From positions 372,001 to 436,000 of the forward strand of contig CBDFKJ010000007.1 of NCBI GenBank assembly GCA_965248805.1: a DNA stretch of 64,000 nucleotides. The letters are read 5' to 3'. This document shows positions 7,785 through 15,435 of this stretch, piece by piece (position 1 is the stretch's first letter; each line of letters starts with the position of its first letter). Made by a program: the position numbers and the translations under genes. Source of the stretch: CBDFKJ01 sp965248805 (GTDB lineage: Bacteria > Pseudomonadota > Alphaproteobacteria > UBA6615). The notes under the pieces were generated by a model that saw only the letters and a program-made list of their open reading frames with translations, did not search any database and had not been told where the DNA came from.

Positions 7785-8162
7785 TCATTTCCGGTACCGC
7801 GTTGAGAGCCCGAGCGCCTCTCTGCCTATCTTGATCAGCGTGGCCTGGAGAAGGTCGAGGGTGAGCCCGCCGGTTCGTTCTACAACGGCGGTCTTGGCGC
7901 GCTCCCAGATCGTATCGTTCCTCGCCGCCTCGAGGAATTCATGGCCTTGCCATGTCAGGTTCCGCGCCCTCCAGTCGAACCGGTTCGGTGAGGACAGGTC
8001 GGTCGCCTCGATGAGGCCCGCCTGCGCCAGGAGCATGACGTGATAGGAGACCTCGGCCCGCGAGCGGTCGGGGATGTCGATTTCGATCAGGCCCAGGCGG
8101 CCGTTGCCTCGATCTTCCAGGGCGAGGAGAATGTCGCGGGCCAGGTCCATGTCGCGCTTCAT
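7785..8162 (-). CDS. DUF2513-like phage protein
   Basis: This encodes 125 residues starting at ATG 8162 (MKRDMDLARDILLALEDRG), the usual start of DUF2513 proteins; a GGAG lies nine bases upstream. It reads on through SYHVMLLAQAGLIEATD and LTWQGHEFLEAARNDTIWER, a winged-helix-like pattern typical of the family. It may be a small DNA-binding or regulatory protein, but the family has no established function. It lies downstream of the MuF gene on the same strand with about 130 bp between. A longer in-frame extension to 8297 lacks support. Confidence 0.72.
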   Translation of the reverse strand: MKRDMDLARDILLALEDRGNGRLGLIEIDIPDRSRAEVSYHVMLLAQAGLIEATDLSSPNRFDWRARNLTWQGHEFLEAARNDTIWERAKTAVVERTGGLTLDLLQATLIKIGREALGLSTRYRK

Positions 8163-8293
8163 CTTCGGCATCTCCGGGTGTTGCGAGGGGCACGTTGTGA
8201 CGCTATATGGGCGGTGCAGGCGTCGGCGGGGCCGCACCCCAATGGTTGGCGCCCGAGCCTCAGTTGGTGCGGCGACTGGTACGGCTTCACTCC

Positions 8294-9517
8294 TCAACCC
8301 TGTTCAACAAATATTCGCAGCCCCGAGCGCAGCGCTGTCTCGCGATCTGTGTCTCTGCCGCGAAAGAACGTGAAGCCGGACCACCTGCCGCCGTCGAGGT
8401 CGGCGACGAGGCCGAGGGTGCGGTTGCGCTCGAGCGCGATCAGCTTGACATAGCGTCGCCTCAGCGCGACGCGGCCCGAGACGGCGCTGGCGGCGAAGCC
8501 GACCCAGATCTCGGCCGGGTCCTCGATCAGCTCGGGGATCAGGGGGAAGTAGCTCTCGCGTCCATCCAGCCTTCGGGCATCGAGGAGCATGTGATCAACG
8601 AGGGTCTGGCCAACGGCCACCCTGCCGCCGATGGGATCGGTATAGATGGCCTCGTCGCCCGCGATGGCGGTCCGCAGCGTCTCGCGCAATGCCTGCTCGC
8701 CCTCGACGTGCGGCCCGAGCCGGGTCGGGGTCGTGACCGGCGTGAGACGGCCCGGTCCGGCCGGCCGGTTGCCGCCGGGCGCCAGCAGGTCGTCCCATGG
8801 TCCGTGGCGTTCCTGGGCGATGAGGTCGGCGCCACGGCCGAAGGCGGCCTCGCCGACGTTGTAGGACCAGCCGGGATGGATGCCCCTGGGCACCTGGATC
8901 GATACGGGGCCGTCTGGGGTGTTGATGGTTCTGGTCTCCATGCGCATCGGTGGCGCCTCGTCGGAGACCCGGTAGCCGTAGCGCTCGAGGTTATCTTGTG
9001 AGAGCTGCTGGACGATGCAGCGGCAGCCCCAGCCGTTGGACGGATAGTGGGTCCGCCACCAGGGATCGTCGACGGGCAGCACGGTGCCGTGCCAGGCGGC
9101 ATGCTGGCGCCGGGTGCGGGCGTCCAGCACCGAGACGTAACGCAGAAAAGGCATGCGGTCTTTGAGGCGCTGGATCTGCTGCCAGCGCCCGGCCTGGTAG
9201 GCGGTGCGCAGGTTGGTCTCGAAGATGACGCGCGATCGCCAGCCGCGGCCGCCGCGGTAGGACCAGCCGTGGCGGGCGACGATGCGGTCGAAGTCGTCGC
9301 GGAAGGCGGCGAGCGTGGTGCCCTCGTCGAGCGCCTTCCCGATCGCGCCCTGGAAGTCCGCGAGCAGCGCATCGCGCTGGGCGCCGGCGATGACGAAGCC
9401 GCGGGCGTGCATGCCTTGCCACAGATCGGTCCAGGTCTCGGTGGGCAGGCGCACCTTGTTGCGGAAGAAGCCGATCGCCTCGTCGAATCCGACGTTCGTT
9501 CCCTCGACCTCGGGCAC
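8294..9517 (-). CDS. MuF-type head morphogenesis protein with a probable PBECR nuclease tail
   Basis: This encodes 407 residues from a GTG that overlaps the portal gene's stop codon (TAGTG at 9515-9519). Residues about 10-190 match the phage Mu gpF-like minor head protein: FETNLRTAYQAGRW, then YVSVLDARTRRQHAAWHGTV and the cysteine motif NGWGCRCIVQQLS. The C-terminal 100 residues (FPLIPELIEDPAEIW, GRVALRRRYVKLIAL, WSGFTFFRGR) resemble the PBECR2-type domains predicted to be Barnase/EndoU/RelE-like RNases at the ends of MuF proteins. Such tails are thought to be toxins delivered with phage DNA; that role is inference here. The gene is intact, unlike several neighbours. Confidence 0.8.
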   Translation of the reverse strand: MPEVEGTNVGFDEAIGFFRNKVRLPTETWTDLWQGMHARGFVIAGAQRDALLADFQGAIGKALDEGTTLAAFRDDFDRIVARHGWSYRGGRGWRSRVIFETNLRTAYQAGRWQQIQRLKDRMPFLRYVSVLDARTRRQHAAWHGTVLPVDDPWWRTHYPSNGWGCRCIVQQLSQDNLERYGYRVSDEAPPMRMETRTINTPDGPVSIQVPRGIHPGWSYNVGEAAFGRGADLIAQERHGPWDDLLAPGGNRPAGPGRLTPVTTPTRLGPHVEGEQALRETLRTAIAGDEAIYTDPIGGRVAVGQTLVDHMLLDARRLDGRESYFPLIPELIEDPAEIWVGFAASAVSGRVALRRRYVKLIALERNRTLGLVADLDGGRWSGFTFFRGRDTDRETALRSGLRIFVEQG

Positions 9518-10965
9518 TACCGCCGGTCCACGATATCGGCGCGGCCCATGAGCACGGCCACGGTGAGGGCCTCGCGCAGCGACCCGGCGAGTTCTGCGGC
9601 GTCCATGTCCGGATAGAGGGCGAGCAGTCCTTCGGAGACCTCGTCGAGGGATGAAGCGTGCTCCACCAGGCCGCGGACGGTGTCGATCATCGCTTCGATG
9701 GCCGGCTGTGCCGCCTCCTCCGCCTCGTCGGCAAGGGCATCGATGTGGTCGCGCGGTGGCGCTGGACCGGCGAAGGCGAAGCGCTGTTCGGCGCTTGGCG
9801 CCGGTGCATCCTCCCATTCGCCGCCGTAGGTGTCCTCGATGTAGCGCCGGGCCGGGCGCATCCCGCTCATGCGGGCGACGATCTCGTCGCGGGCGGCGCG
9901 GGCGCCCAGGTCCTCGGGCGGGGCGATCTCGCGCACGACGCGGGGACAGGCTGCGCCGGGATGGTTCCAATCGGTGAGCCAGCGGGCGACGGTGCGCTCG
10001 ACGCCGGAGCAGATCATGCGCGACAGCGTGGCGACACGCTCGTCGCGCACCAGCTTCTGGACCTCGGCGGTGCCCTTCCACGGGCCCATCTCGGTGGTCG
10101 CGGTCTGCAATAGGACGGCCTCGACGATGAGCGCGTCCATGTACTTGCAGAACTGGACATGATCGCCGCCGCTGCGCCGGGTGGCCTCGAGGAACGTGAT
10201 CTCCTGTCCCTCTGGGATGGCGATGCCGGCGCCCTGGGCGAGGCGTTGCAGGGTCTCCAGCAAGAGGTCGATCTCCGACCGCGGGGCATTTCGTCCGTGC
10301 TTGCCGAGCGGCGTCGGCGTGCCGAACTTCTCCAGCGCCACGGCCCAGTAACGGATGCCGTTGCGTTTCAGCCAAACCGGCCAGAAACAGAGCCGGGCAG
10401 CGCCGGGCCCGTGGGCCTGGCCACCGTGCTCGGCGGGCATGCGGGCGAGCCAGAACTTGGCCTCGGGCACCGGCGCGCCGCGAGGGTGGGTCCGGCTGAT
10501 CAGGCGCAGGTCCCCGTCCGTGCCGAAGCGGAAGCGCTCGGGCGCACGGGTGCGGATGGCGGCGATCTCGACCCGGCCGCCGGCCGGTTGCCAGATGATC
10601 TCGGCCACCGAATAGCCGTACCAGACGGCGTGGGCCATCTCGCGGAAGGCGGTATCGAAATCGGCCGCCGCGAGCTGCTCGGCGAGGTCCTCGGCCGCCG
10701 CGGCATCGCGGCGCCCCGGCCCTCCCGGCTCGACGCGCCAGGGGATGGCCGAGACCGCGTCGAGCAGTTGGGCAAGGCTGTCGGAATACAAGCTGACCCC
10801 GCTGATGTGGAAGATGCGCGAGTTGCTCGGCGTCGGCCGCCGCACCTGCATCCCGGCCGGCGCGGTCGAGGTCTGGGTCGGCATCAGCCTGGACGAGGTC
10901 CTGCGCATGAAGCCGGCACGCCAACAGTGGCAAACGACCCGGTGGCCGCTGATCGAAGCCGGCAT
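9517..10965 (-). CDS. Mu-type portal protein (DUF935), N-terminus replaced
   Basis: This is a portal-like protein of the DUF935 (Mu gp29) family, which forms the DNA entry ring of the capsid. The recognisable part begins near 10790 with SLAQLLDAVSAIPWRVEP and includes AVWYGYSVAEIIWQPAGG, KFGTPTPLGKHG and VQFCKYMDALIVEAVLLQT. It ends with the portal/MuF TAG-GTG overlap. Upstream of about 10790 the frame stays open to 10965, but that stretch is the antisense of a PAPS-reductase-like gene on the other strand. The true portal N-terminus of about 60-80 residues is therefore missing, and the start codon is uncertain. Confidence 0.75.
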   Translation of the reverse strand: MPASISGHRVVCHCWRAGFMRRTSSRLMPTQTSTAPAGMQVRRPTPSNSRIFHISGVSLYSDSLAQLLDAVSAIPWRVEPGGPGRRDAAAAEDLAEQLAAADFDTAFREMAHAVWYGYSVAEIIWQPAGGRVEIAAIRTRAPERFRFGTDGDLRLISRTHPRGAPVPEAKFWLARMPAEHGGQAHGPGAARLCFWPVWLKRNGIRYWAVALEKFGTPTPLGKHGRNAPRSEIDLLLETLQRLAQGAGIAIPEGQEITFLEATRRSGGDHVQFCKYMDALIVEAVLLQTATTEMGPWKGTAEVQKLVRDERVATLSRMICSGVERTVARWLTDWNHPGAACPRVVREIAPPEDLGARAARDEIVARMSGMRPARRYIEDTYGGEWEDAPAPSAEQRFAFAGPAPPRDHIDALADEAEEAAQPAIEAMIDTVRGLVEHASSLDEVSEGLLALYPDMDAAELAGSLREALTVAVLMGRADIVDRR

Positions 10966-11275
10966 GACGCGCCGGGACTGTCTCGGATGGCTGCGGCGCC
11001 ACGATTATCCCGAGCCGCCGAAATCGGCCTGCATCGGTTGTCCGTTCCATGGCGACCGGGCTTGGCGGGAACTGCGCGACAACTCTCCGGAGGAATGGGC
11101 CGATGCCGTGACGGTAGACGCGGCGCTTCGTGAGGGCGATGCACGCGGCATGGCGGGCGTCGAGTACATGCACAGCAGCCGGCAGCCCATCGACGAGGTC
11201 GATCTGTCGACCGCGATCGAGCGGGGCCAGGGCGATCTATTCATCAACGAGTGCGAAGGGATGTGCGGCGTATGA
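10745..11275 (+). pseudogene. Phage PAPS-reductase-like protein, N-terminal part lost
   Basis: This is the C-terminal part of a phage adenine-nucleotide alpha-hydrolase/PAPS-reductase-like protein. Recognisable sequence starts near 10785 with SEYKLTPLMWKMRELLGVGR and continues through VEVWVGISLDEVLRMKP, RWPLIEAGMTRRDCLGWL and PPKSACIGCPFHGD, a Cys pair typical of the family. The N-terminal half with the nucleotide-binding loop is absent; in its place is the antisense of the portal gene. The 3' end is intact and couples to recT through ATGA (11272-11275). Activity is unlikely. Confidence 0.75.
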
Positions 11276-12291
11276 ACGACCTGGCTAAAACCCGCCGTGA
11301 GCAGCCCAACCGTGAGCTGCTGGACCCGCTGACGACGAGCCCAACCGGCACACGCGGCGCGCTGGTGCCGACCAACGCCGGCGAGGCCATGGAGTTCGCC
11401 AAAGTCATGGCCTCGGGCGATATCGGCGTGCCGGCGCACCTGCGCAACAAGCCGGGCGTGTGCCTGCGTATCGTCTCCGACGCCATGAACACCGGCATGT
11501 CGCCGTTCCACCTGGCCTACGACAGCTACGCGATCAGTGGACGCCTGGCCTACGGCGCCAAGTCGATCCACGCGATGGTGCTGGCCAGTGGCCTGCTCGA
11601 CGGCGATCTGAGCCTCGACTTCCATGGGGAGGGCGAGGCGATGGTCTGCACCGTCACCGGCCGGCGCCGCGGCAGCGGTGAGCACGCCGAGAGCTATGCG
11701 CTCAGGAACATCACCGTGCGCAACTCACCGCTGTGGAAGTCGCAGCCACGCCAGCAGATGGGCTACTACGCCGTGCGCGCCTGGTGCCGGCTGCACGTGC
11801 CCGACGCCATCATGGGCCTGGTCGCGCGCGAGGACGACCCTTTGCCGATGCGCGACGTGACGCCACGTGCGGAGCCTGCGACGGCCGTCGGTGCGGTGGC
11901 GCAGCAGTTGGGGATCAATGGTGACGTAGCTCAAGGGACAGAGCGCGGTGTTCCAAACTCTGAGGTTGCAGGTTCGAGTCCTGCCGTCACCACTATGGGC
12001 GAGGTCAAGTCGGAGGACGATGCGACCACACAATCCGGTCAGGATGAGGGCGACGCTGCCCCGGCCCAGCCTGAATCATCCGCCTCGCCCACCAGCCATA
12101 AGCCATCGCCGGCCGAAGCGTTCGTCACACGAGCGATGGGTGCCTACGCGAGCGCGCCCACCGGCATCGCCATCTCAGACTTCAAGACGGAGAACCGTGG
12201 GCACTACGAAGCACTGTCGGACGATCAGCAGGCGACGCTCAAGCAAGCCGAGTCCGCGCGCCGCAAGGAACTGAAAGCGGGTGCAGGATGA
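11272..12291 (+). CDS. recT: RecT-family single-strand annealing protein, with a tRNA gene inside its frame
   Basis: This encodes 339 residues from ATG 11272, which overlaps the stop of the preceding gene. Residues about 40-190 match phage RecT-type annealases: FAKVMASGDIGVPAHLRNKP, LRIVSDAMNTGMSPFHLAYD, and NSPLWKSQPRQQMGYYAVRA. These proteins anneal single strands during phage recombination and replication. The frame then passes through a complete tRNA gene (11920-11992, read as GDVAQGTERGVPNSEVAGSS) and continues into a low-complexity acidic linker and a charged C-terminal tail. The C-terminal third may be native or a result of tRNA insertion. The gene ends in ATGA with the next gene. Confidence 0.8.
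   Translation: MNDLAKTRREQPNRELLDPLTTSPTGTRGALVPTNAGEAMEFAKVMASGDIGVPAHLRNKPGVCLRIVSDAMNTGMSPFHLAYDSYAISGRLAYGAKSIHAMVLASGLLDGDLSLDFHGEGEAMVCTVTGRRRGSGEHAESYALRNITVRNSPLWKSQPRQQMGYYAVRAWCRLHVPDAIMGLVAREDDPLPMRDVTPRAEPATAVGAVAQQLGINGDVAQGTERGVPNSEVAGSSPAVTTMGEVKSEDDATTQSGQDEGDAAPAQPESSASPTSHKPSPAEAFVTRAMGAYASAPTGIAISDFKTENRGHYEALSDDQQATLKQAESARRKELKAGAG
11920..11992 (+). tRNA. tRNA-Trp-like (anticodon CCA) embedded in recT
   Basis: The 73-nt sequence folds as a cloverleaf. The acceptor stem GGTGACG/CGTCACC is perfect over 7 bp, the D-stem GCTC/GAGC over 4 bp, and the T-stem GCAGG/CCTGC over 5 bp with a TTCGAGT loop. The anticodon stem CGGTG/CTCTG has one U-U mismatch and one G-U. The loop TTCCAAA gives anticodon CCA at 11953-11955, which reads UGG (Trp). 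CCA is not encoded at the 3' end, and the discriminator base is A rather than the G usual for bacterial tRNA-Trp. It lies in frame within the recT reading frame. It may be phage-carried or degenerate. Confidence 0.75.
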
Positions 12292-12626
12292 CCGCAAAAA
12301 TGAAGTTTGAAGACTGGGCCATCCTGGAGCTGATGGGCCATCGGCGCCTGGCCGGATACGTCACCGAGCAGGAGATCGCCGGCGCTTCGTTCCTCCGCCT
12401 CGATGTTCACACCGCCGACAGCATTGTCGCCACGCAGTTCTATTCACCCGCATCGGTCTATTGCCTCACACCGACCACCGAAGACATCGCGCGGGCGCTC
12501 GGGGAGCGGTCCCAGCCGCAGCCCGTCCAGCGCTACGAGCTTGCGCCGGCGGCGCGCTCTGCACGCGACACGATCGAAGACACAGGCAATCCGCAATTCG
12601 ATCCCGAAGACGACAAACAGTTTTGA
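12288..12626 (+). CDS. Conserved phage protein of unknown function
   Basis: This encodes 112 residues; the ATG overlaps the recT stop (ATGA). The first 75 residues (FEDWAILELMGHRRLAGYVT, EIAGASFLRLDV, TQFYSPASVYCLTPTTEDIA) form a compact pattern seen in many phage early operons between recombination and DUF5131 genes. The tail is acidic. No function is known. It ends two bases before the ATG of the DUF5131 gene. Confidence 0.75.
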   Translation: MTAKMKFEDWAILELMGHRRLAGYVTEQEIAGASFLRLDVHTADSIVATQFYSPASVYCLTPTTEDIARALGERSQPQPVQRYELAPAARSARDTIEDTGNPQFDPEDDKQF

Positions 12627-12627
12627 C

Positions 12628-13563
12628 ATGGCTGACGGCACCAAGATCGAGTGGACCGACGCGACGTGGAACCCGGTTACGGGTTGCTCGGTGGTCTCGC
12701 CCGGCTGCACCAACTGCTACGCGATGAAGCTCGCCGGAGGCCGGCTGCGGAACCATCCGTCACGCGTTGGGTTGACGGAGCCAAGCAAGGCCGGGCCGGT
12801 TTGGACGGGCGAGGTCCGGCTGAACGAGGAATGGCTCGATCAACCGCTTCACTGGCGGGAGCCGAGGCGAGTTTTCGTCTGCGCACACGGCGACCTGTTT
12901 CACGAGGCCGTGCCCGACGAGTGGATCGACGGCGTGTTCGCGGTGATGGCCTTATGTCCGCAACATACGTTTCAGGTGCTGACCAAGCGTCCGGAGCGGG
13001 CGAAGGATTACCTCAGCGTCGGCGCCACGTGCATTCGTGTCGGCATCCGACATGAAGCGGAGCGATTGTTTGGCATTGATCCCGGTGCGGTGACAAAGCC
13101 TCTGCCCAACGTATGGCTCGGCGTCAGCGTCGAGGATCAGGCGCGGGCGAACGAGCGCATCCCACCGTTGCTGGAAACGCCGGCCGCGGTGCGGTTCGTC
13201 TCGGCGGAGCCGCTGCTGGCGCCGGTGGCAATATTCGACATGGACGGCCCGGTAGATGTGCCGGACGGCGTGCCATCGCCGATCCATTGGGTCATCGTCG
13301 GAGGCGAGTCTGGTTCGGGCGCGCGGCCCATGCACCCGGAGTGGGCGCGAGGGCTCCGCGATCAATGCCAGGCGGTTGGCGTGCCGTTCTTCTTCAAGCA
13401 ATGAGGCACGTGGGTGCCGAACGATGCCGCGTTCCGCGCCGACGTCGTGCCTAGCGCCGTGCGTCATCCGTGGGGCCGGGGTCAGCCGGCGATGGCCCAT
13501 GTCGGCAAGCGTCTCGCTGGCCGCCACCTGGACCGCAGGACGTGGGACGAGTACCCGCAATGA
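12628..13563 (+). pseudogene. Phage Gp37/Gp68-like DUF5131 protein with an in-frame TGA at a Trp codon
   Basis: This phage protein has radical-SAM-like cysteines near the start (TGCSVVSPGCTNCYAMK, residues about 17-33). DUF5131 features follow: RRVFVCAHGDLFHEAVPDEW, FQVLTKRPERAKDY, WLGVSVEDQ, VSAEPLL and VIVGGESG. The frame meets TGA at 13402-13404 directly after PFFFKQ, where the family reads KQWG. It then continues as GTWVPND and on to GKRLAGRHLDRRTWDEYPQ, a normal C-terminus for the family. The final TGA (13561-13563) overlaps the next gene's ATG, as elsewhere in this operon. So the gene was about 311 residues and has one nonsense change. Confidence 0.82.
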
Positions 13564-13832
13564 CGGAATGCCCCTGGTGCACGGTGGAGTTCGCGCCGGC
13601 AAGGCGCGGCGCCTATGCCAAGCGGTTCTGTTCGGCCGGGTGCCGCAACCAGTTCAACTCCGCGAAGCGGAAGTTCATTGATGCGCTCATGAGCGATGGC
13701 GACAGAGTGATCCGCGAATGGAATGCCGTTTCCACGTCGTGCACGACGGCTGGAGTGCCACCCGAGCCTTCCGGGGTAGGCCGGGGAGCGATGAACACCC
13801 TGCGCGTCGCAGCGACGGAATTTGGACGATGA
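13560..13832 (+). CDS. Small phage zinc-finger-like protein
   Basis: This encodes 90 residues from ATG 13560, which overlaps the full-length DUF5131 stop. The N-terminus has CPWCTVEF then KRFCSAGCRNQFNSAKRKF, a four-Cys zinc-ribbon pattern like those of short phage and plasmid proteins. The rest is low complexity. A nucleic-acid-binding role is possible; no specific family was recognised. The stop overlaps the Fic gene start. Confidence 0.68.
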   Translation: MTECPWCTVEFAPARRGAYAKRFCSAGCRNQFNSAKRKFIDALMSDGDRVIREWNAVSTSCTTAGVPPEPSGVGRGAMNTLRVAATEFGR

Positions 13833-14338
13833 CCGACCGCCTCGATGAACACGAGCCCTGGGAAAGCAAGGGCGGGGTGATGAGCGTCCCGCGTGATCAG
13901 GTCCGAGGCTTTCTCATGGAGAGCAACCGCATTGAAGGCATCGTTGGCGCGCGCGAAGCCGAAGTCGATGCGGCTCTCGAATTCCTCGGCCTACCGCAGA
14001 TCGCGATTGATGACCTTGTGCAAATCGTCGGCGTGTTCCAACCCGATGCCAAACTGCGCAGCCGCAAGGGCCTGAACGTGCGCGTAGGGACGCACGTTGC
14101 GCCGTCGGGCGGCCCCCAAATCGTCTCAGAACTCGAAGATCTTCTTGCCGATGCCTACGACATTCCTGTCCCATATCAGACCCATCACCGCTACGAGACG
14201 CTGCATCCATTCACCGACGGTAATGGTCGCAGCGGGCGCATGCTTTGGCTGTGGCAGATGGTCAGGCTGCACTGCGAAATCCCGCCGCTCGGCTTCCTGC
14301 ACACTTGGTACTACCAATCGCTGGAAGTGGGCCGGTGA
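13829..14338 (+). CDS. Fic-domain protein (predicted AMP-transferase) with inhibitory motif
   Basis: This encodes 169 residues from ATG 13829. The Fic catalytic motif is complete: LHPFTDGNGRSGRM (consensus HPFxDGNGRxxR) near residues 127-140. An N-terminal SNRIEG near residues 32-37 fits the (S/T)xxxE(G/N) inhibitory helix motif, so the protein carries its own inhibitor (class II type). Fic proteins transfer AMP or other groups to target hydroxyls; the target here is unknown. Its place in a phage early operon suggests host modification or superinfection control, which is inference. It is intact, with an ATGA overlap upstream. Confidence 0.83.
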   Translation: MTDRLDEHEPWESKGGVMSVPRDQVRGFLMESNRIEGIVGAREAEVDAALEFLGLPQIAIDDLVQIVGVFQPDAKLRSRKGLNVRVGTHVAPSGGPQIVSELEDLLADAYDIPVPYQTHHRYETLHPFTDGNGRSGRMLWLWQMVRLHCEIPPLGFLHTWYYQSLEVGR

Positions 14339-14372
14339 ACCCCCACCGCACCCTCACCCCGGCGGCGGGCCG

Positions 14373-14657
14373 ATGACTGCGCCATCCCGTCGCGTCCCAA
14401 ACGACGCTTGGCCTCGCGGCATGCGCTGCGAGGTGGCCGCCGCCTATGTCGGGCTGTCGCAAACGGCGTTCCTTGTTGAGGTCCGCGCCGGGCGCGCACC
14501 TGACCCAGCCCACATCACGGCCAAGCGCAAGATCTGGCTGCGCGACGCCCTGGACGAATACCTTGACCGCCTATTCGATCGCGCCGCACGATCTCAGGAT
14601 GCGGCGATCCAAACGCTCGAGCGTGACCTTGGCCTATCTGGACATCATACGCTCTAG
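14373..14657 (+). CDS. Excisionase/AlpA-like DNA-binding protein
   Basis: This encodes 94 residues from ATG 14373. The core (MRCEVAAAYVGLSQTAFLVE, then KIWLRDALDEYLDRLFD) has the helix-turn-helix and the K-x-W..D.L..YLD pattern of small MerR/AlpA-like phage regulators that lie before integrases and direct excision. It overlaps the integrase start. The function is inferred from fold pattern and position. Confidence 0.68.
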   Translation: MTAPSRRVPNDAWPRGMRCEVAAAYVGLSQTAFLVEVRAGRAPDPAHITAKRKIWLRDALDEYLDRLFDRAARSQDAAIQTLERDLGLSGHHTL

Positions 14658-15435
14658 GGGCCGCGACTACGCCTACTATAGGCGCGGTACGCAACGGGTC
14701 CCGCTGCCAAGCCCCATCGGCGGACCGGAATTCCTGGCCAAGTATCAGGAGGTTCACGCCAGCTTCGAGGCGCCCGGCCGGCCACCCCTCGCATTAGGCT
14801 CACTGGCGGCGCTCATAGCCGAGTTCAAGATGGCGCCCGAGTTCACCGAGTTGTCGGACGAAACCCGCCGCGGATACTTGCGTCACATGGAGGCGCTGGC
14901 GGAGCTGTCCGGCGTGCAAGTCGATGACACCACCCGCCCGTGGGCGCTGATCATGCGCGATTCCATGCGGGCTACGCCACGCAATGCCAACTATCGAATG
15001 ACGGTGCTGTGCCGGTTGCTCAACTTCGCCATCGACCGCGGGTGCCGCGCTAACAACCCGGCAACCCGCATCAAGCCGCTGAAGACCGGACCCGGCTATC
15101 GGCCCTGGACAGAGGCCGAAGTGTCGGCGTTTCTCACATTTCATCCACAGGGACCGATGCATCTGGCGCTGATGCTCGGGCTCTATCTCGGTCAGCGCCG
15201 CGGCGACGTGGTGCACATGGGCTGGTCGCAATACGATGGCCAAGCGGTTGAGGTGGTGCAGAGCAAGACCGGAGCGAGGTTATGGATACCGGCGCACCCG
15301 GACCTGCGGCGGGCATTGGAGAAAACACCGATGGTCAACGTGGCGATCCTCACCGATGAGGCCGGGCGGCCCTTCAACGTGCACCGCTTTTCCCGCCGAT
15401 TTAAGGCTGCTACAGATGGCTGCGCATTCCGATGA
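14623..15435 (+). pseudogene. Phage tyrosine integrase, C-terminus removed by an IS21 element
   Basis: This is a site-specific tyrosine recombinase that would insert and excise the prophage. The likely start is GTG 14623 (VTLAYLDIIRSRGRDYAYYR). A SAM-like core-binding domain (LAALIAEFKMAPEFTELSDE, ending with the turn NPATRIKPLK) precedes the catalytic domain, where the first arginine is in LGLYLGQRRGDVV. The sequence stops at HRFSRRFKAATDG as the IS21 end begins at 15421, so the HxxR and tyrosine motifs are missing. The protein cannot be active, so this prophage could not excise with it. Confidence 0.85.

Noticed and set aside
8294..11173. A single 959-residue open frame covering portal and MuF
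   Set aside because: Only the last 407 residues match a family; the rest is the portal gene read in the wrong frame and antisense early-gene DNA. The GTG at 9517 with the TAGTG overlap is the better start.
137..13404. Full recoding of TGA to tryptophan in this phage by a suppressor tRNA
   Set aside because: The tRNA at 11920-11992 has anticodon CCA, not TCA, so it reads UGG. Neighbouring phage genes (recT, 12288-12626, DUF2513-like) use TGA as their normal stop. The two in-frame TGA are kept as a finding but not as evidence of a changed code.
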